From Peptostreptococcaceae bacterium (GTDB lineage Bacteria; Bacillota_A; Clostridia; Peptostreptococcales; Acidaminobacteraceae), in assembly GCA_013619035.1 (NCBI GenBank), contig JABXKX010000382.1, positions 1 to 6,045 of the forward strand: 6,045 bases of DNA, in the 5' to 3' direction. The notes beneath the pieces were generated by a model. It had not been told where the DNA came from, made no database searches, and was given only the letters and a program-made list of their open reading frames with translations. Position numbers and translations under genes: made by a program. Positions within the stretch are counted from its first letter, which is position 1. Each line of letters starts with the position of its first letter. This document shows positions 4,989-6,045 of this stretch, in pieces.

Positions 4989-5017
4989 TAACCATACTAT
5001 ATCACGCTGATTATTAA
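4985..5017. repeat. 10-bp inverted repeat between the DUF4652-type gene and the MerR gene
   Basis: The arms TTAATAACCA (4985-4994) and TGATTATTAA (5008-5017) pair at 9 of 10 positions (10 with a G-U in the minus-strand RNA) around a 13-base loop. It directly abuts the upstream stop codon (5020-5018), and its left arm overlaps the candidate MerR -35. There is no U-run after it, so it is not a standard terminator. It may be an operator or an mRNA 3'-end structure. Confidence 0.5.
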
Positions 5018-6045
5018 CTAATTCGCATTATAAAAATAGATTGATATCTTTGAAACCGTATCTCCTTCAAAGTAAATGGCCATAAAAGCACTACCTGGTT
5101 TGGTTGTTACTAACAGTTTGTAGTTACTGTCTTCAAGGCCTAAAGAACCCATATATCCCTGAGTTTCGGTAGTTTCACTTCTTTCGCCGTAGAATACGCC
5201 CTCGGATTTTAAATAGTTCTTTTCATGTGGAAACTTCTTCAATACGTCTTCAAGTGTTTGTCCTACTTTAAGGCCTCTTGGTAAGTCATAATCTATTTTT
5301 CCAATCACATCAATTCGCCAGATAGAGTCATCAAACTCTGTAAATCTATAATCAATATTCTCTGCATGATAAGCCTCTTTGGAAAACTCTAAATGACTTA
5401 ACTCACTTTCAAGAATAGTTGAGTCAAATAACTCAAATGATAATATTTCTTTTTCTGATAAATATGGAATCTCCAAGTTCCAAGGCACCCACTCAATGAT
5501 AATCGGGAATTGACTGGCTGCCGATGCTATGTCAAGTTGATATAGCTCATAAGTATAATACATGTACCCACGATCTATCCATGTCACAACTTCATAGTTC
5601 AATACATCCTCTTCATAAGTCAGCAAAACAACTTCTTTTCCGTCTTTTGTATCAATCAAAAGTTTTAGAGTACCCGTTTCAACATCAACTGAGTAAACAT
5701 CTCCACCTTGAGTAACGGTACCTGTGTCAAAACCTATAATGGAAATTAGTCGATTGTCATCTAACCACTGACAGGATTTCACGGTTCTGCTCTTGTCTTG
5801 AAGCTTTATTAGATCCTCTGAAATGACTTGAGACAGTTGATCCTCCTGATAGATGTTAATCGTACCATTCGCTTCAAATCCAACGCCACTTACAAAAGCG
5901 ATCTTATCACCTGAGGGATTGATAGTCGGTACAGAAAGTGTCCCTTTTTCAATTAAATGATAACCATCATTTCTTTTAATAATAATTTCACTTACTATTT
6001 CTAGTTTGAAGTAATCTCCTTCTGTTAGATAATAAATCTCAGAAC
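5018..6045 (-). CDS. DUF4652-type beta-propeller-like protein, C-terminal 341 residues (start lies beyond the right edge)
   Basis: The frame is open to the window edge, so the GTG at 5782 is an internal valine codon and not a start. The visible part begins SEIYYLTEGD. At about residues 38-66 a propeller-like strand repeat appears (PTINPSGDKIAFVSG, then NGTINIY). A second follows at about 91-125 (CQWLDDNRLISIIGF, then GTVTQGGDVYSVD), the pattern I associate with DUF4652. From about residue 190 a second region begins, with RGLKVGQTLEDVLKKFP near 266-282. That resembles the short 'conditioned on G-x-T-x-x-D-V-x-x-x-F' domain of some Firmicutes surface proteins, and the protein ends KISIYFYNAN. 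An exported location is likely for this family, but the N-terminus is not visible. Function is unknown; the family assignment is from memory of the pattern. Confidence 0.8.
   Translation of the reverse strand, partial: SEIYYLTEGDYFKLEIVSEIIIKRNDGYHLIEKGTLSVPTINPSGDKIAFVSGVGFEANGTINIYQEDQLSQVISEDLIKLQDKSRTVKSCQWLDDNRLISIIGFDTGTVTQGGDVYSVDVETGTLKLLIDTKDGKEVVLLTYEEDVLNYEVVTWIDRGYMYYTYELYQLDIASAASQFPIIIEWVPWNLEIPYLSEKEILSFELFDSTILESELSHLEFSKEAYHAENIDYRFTEFDDSIWRIDVIGKIDYDLPRGLKVGQTLEDVLKKFPHEKNYLKSEGVFYGERSETTETQGYMGSLGLEDSNYKLLVTTKPGSAFMAIYFEGDTVSKISIYFYNAN

Noticed and set aside
5018..5782. Complete 254-residue gene starting at 5782
   Set aside because: The codon is a GTG inside a frame that stays open to the window edge, and the upstream residues continue the same propeller pattern, so the gene is longer and incomplete here.
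1..6045. CRISPR array, tRNA, rRNA, IS element or attachment site
   Set aside because: I found no regularly spaced repeats, cloverleaf, terminal inverted repeats with transposase, or duplicated junctions.

Overview
This is a low-GC, AT-rich window with standard-code genes: TGA serves as a stop and tryptophan is TGG. Ribosome-binding sites are of the AGGAGG type and the recognisable promoters look sigma-A-like. This points to a Firmicutes/Clostridia-type chromosome. That is inference from base composition, signals and gene families; no taxonomic marker is present. Every substantial gene lies on the minus strand, so the biological order runs from right to left. One very small candidate gene lies on the plus strand.

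Right to left: (i) 6045-5018 is the C-terminal part of a beta-propeller-like DUF4652-type protein with an extra C-terminal domain, and its start lies beyond the window. (ii) 4941-4153 is a MerR-family regulator with a GyrI-like effector-binding domain, followed by a strong hairpin terminator. (iii) 4152-3701 is a gene-poor stretch. It holds a plus-strand 25-codon ORF with a strong Shine-Dalgarno sequence, convergent with the MerR gene and sharing its terminator. (iv) 3700-2969 is a CPBP-family membrane protease homologue. (v) 2881-2417 is a GNAT acetyltransferase followed by a probable terminator. (vi) 2243-1 is the most coherent unit: a MarR repressor, then a polar-amino-acid-type ABC importer made of a lipoprotein binding protein, one permease, and an ATPase that runs off the left edge.

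The MarR/ABC locus is the strongest finding. The same 18-bp perfect palindrome, TACTTCGACGTCGAAGTA, occurs twice. One copy lies between the -35 (TTGACA) and -10 (TATAAT) of the marR promoter. The other lies over the presumed promoter of the binding-protein gene, where the symmetry extends to 24 bp. This predicts that one MarR protein represses both its own gene and the importer. The marR promoter geometry places the transcription start at or next to the marR ATG, so its mRNA may be leaderless. A terminator overlapping the marR stop codon separates the two transcripts.

Several gene starts differ from the longest possible reading frame. The CPBP and MerR genes start 7 and 4 codons downstream of the longest ORF, because the Shine-Dalgarno sequence lies inside the apparent extension. 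The MarR start is 24 codons inside its ORF. The binding protein starts with TTG. The 5018-5782 frame has no true start at 5782: it is open to the window edge.
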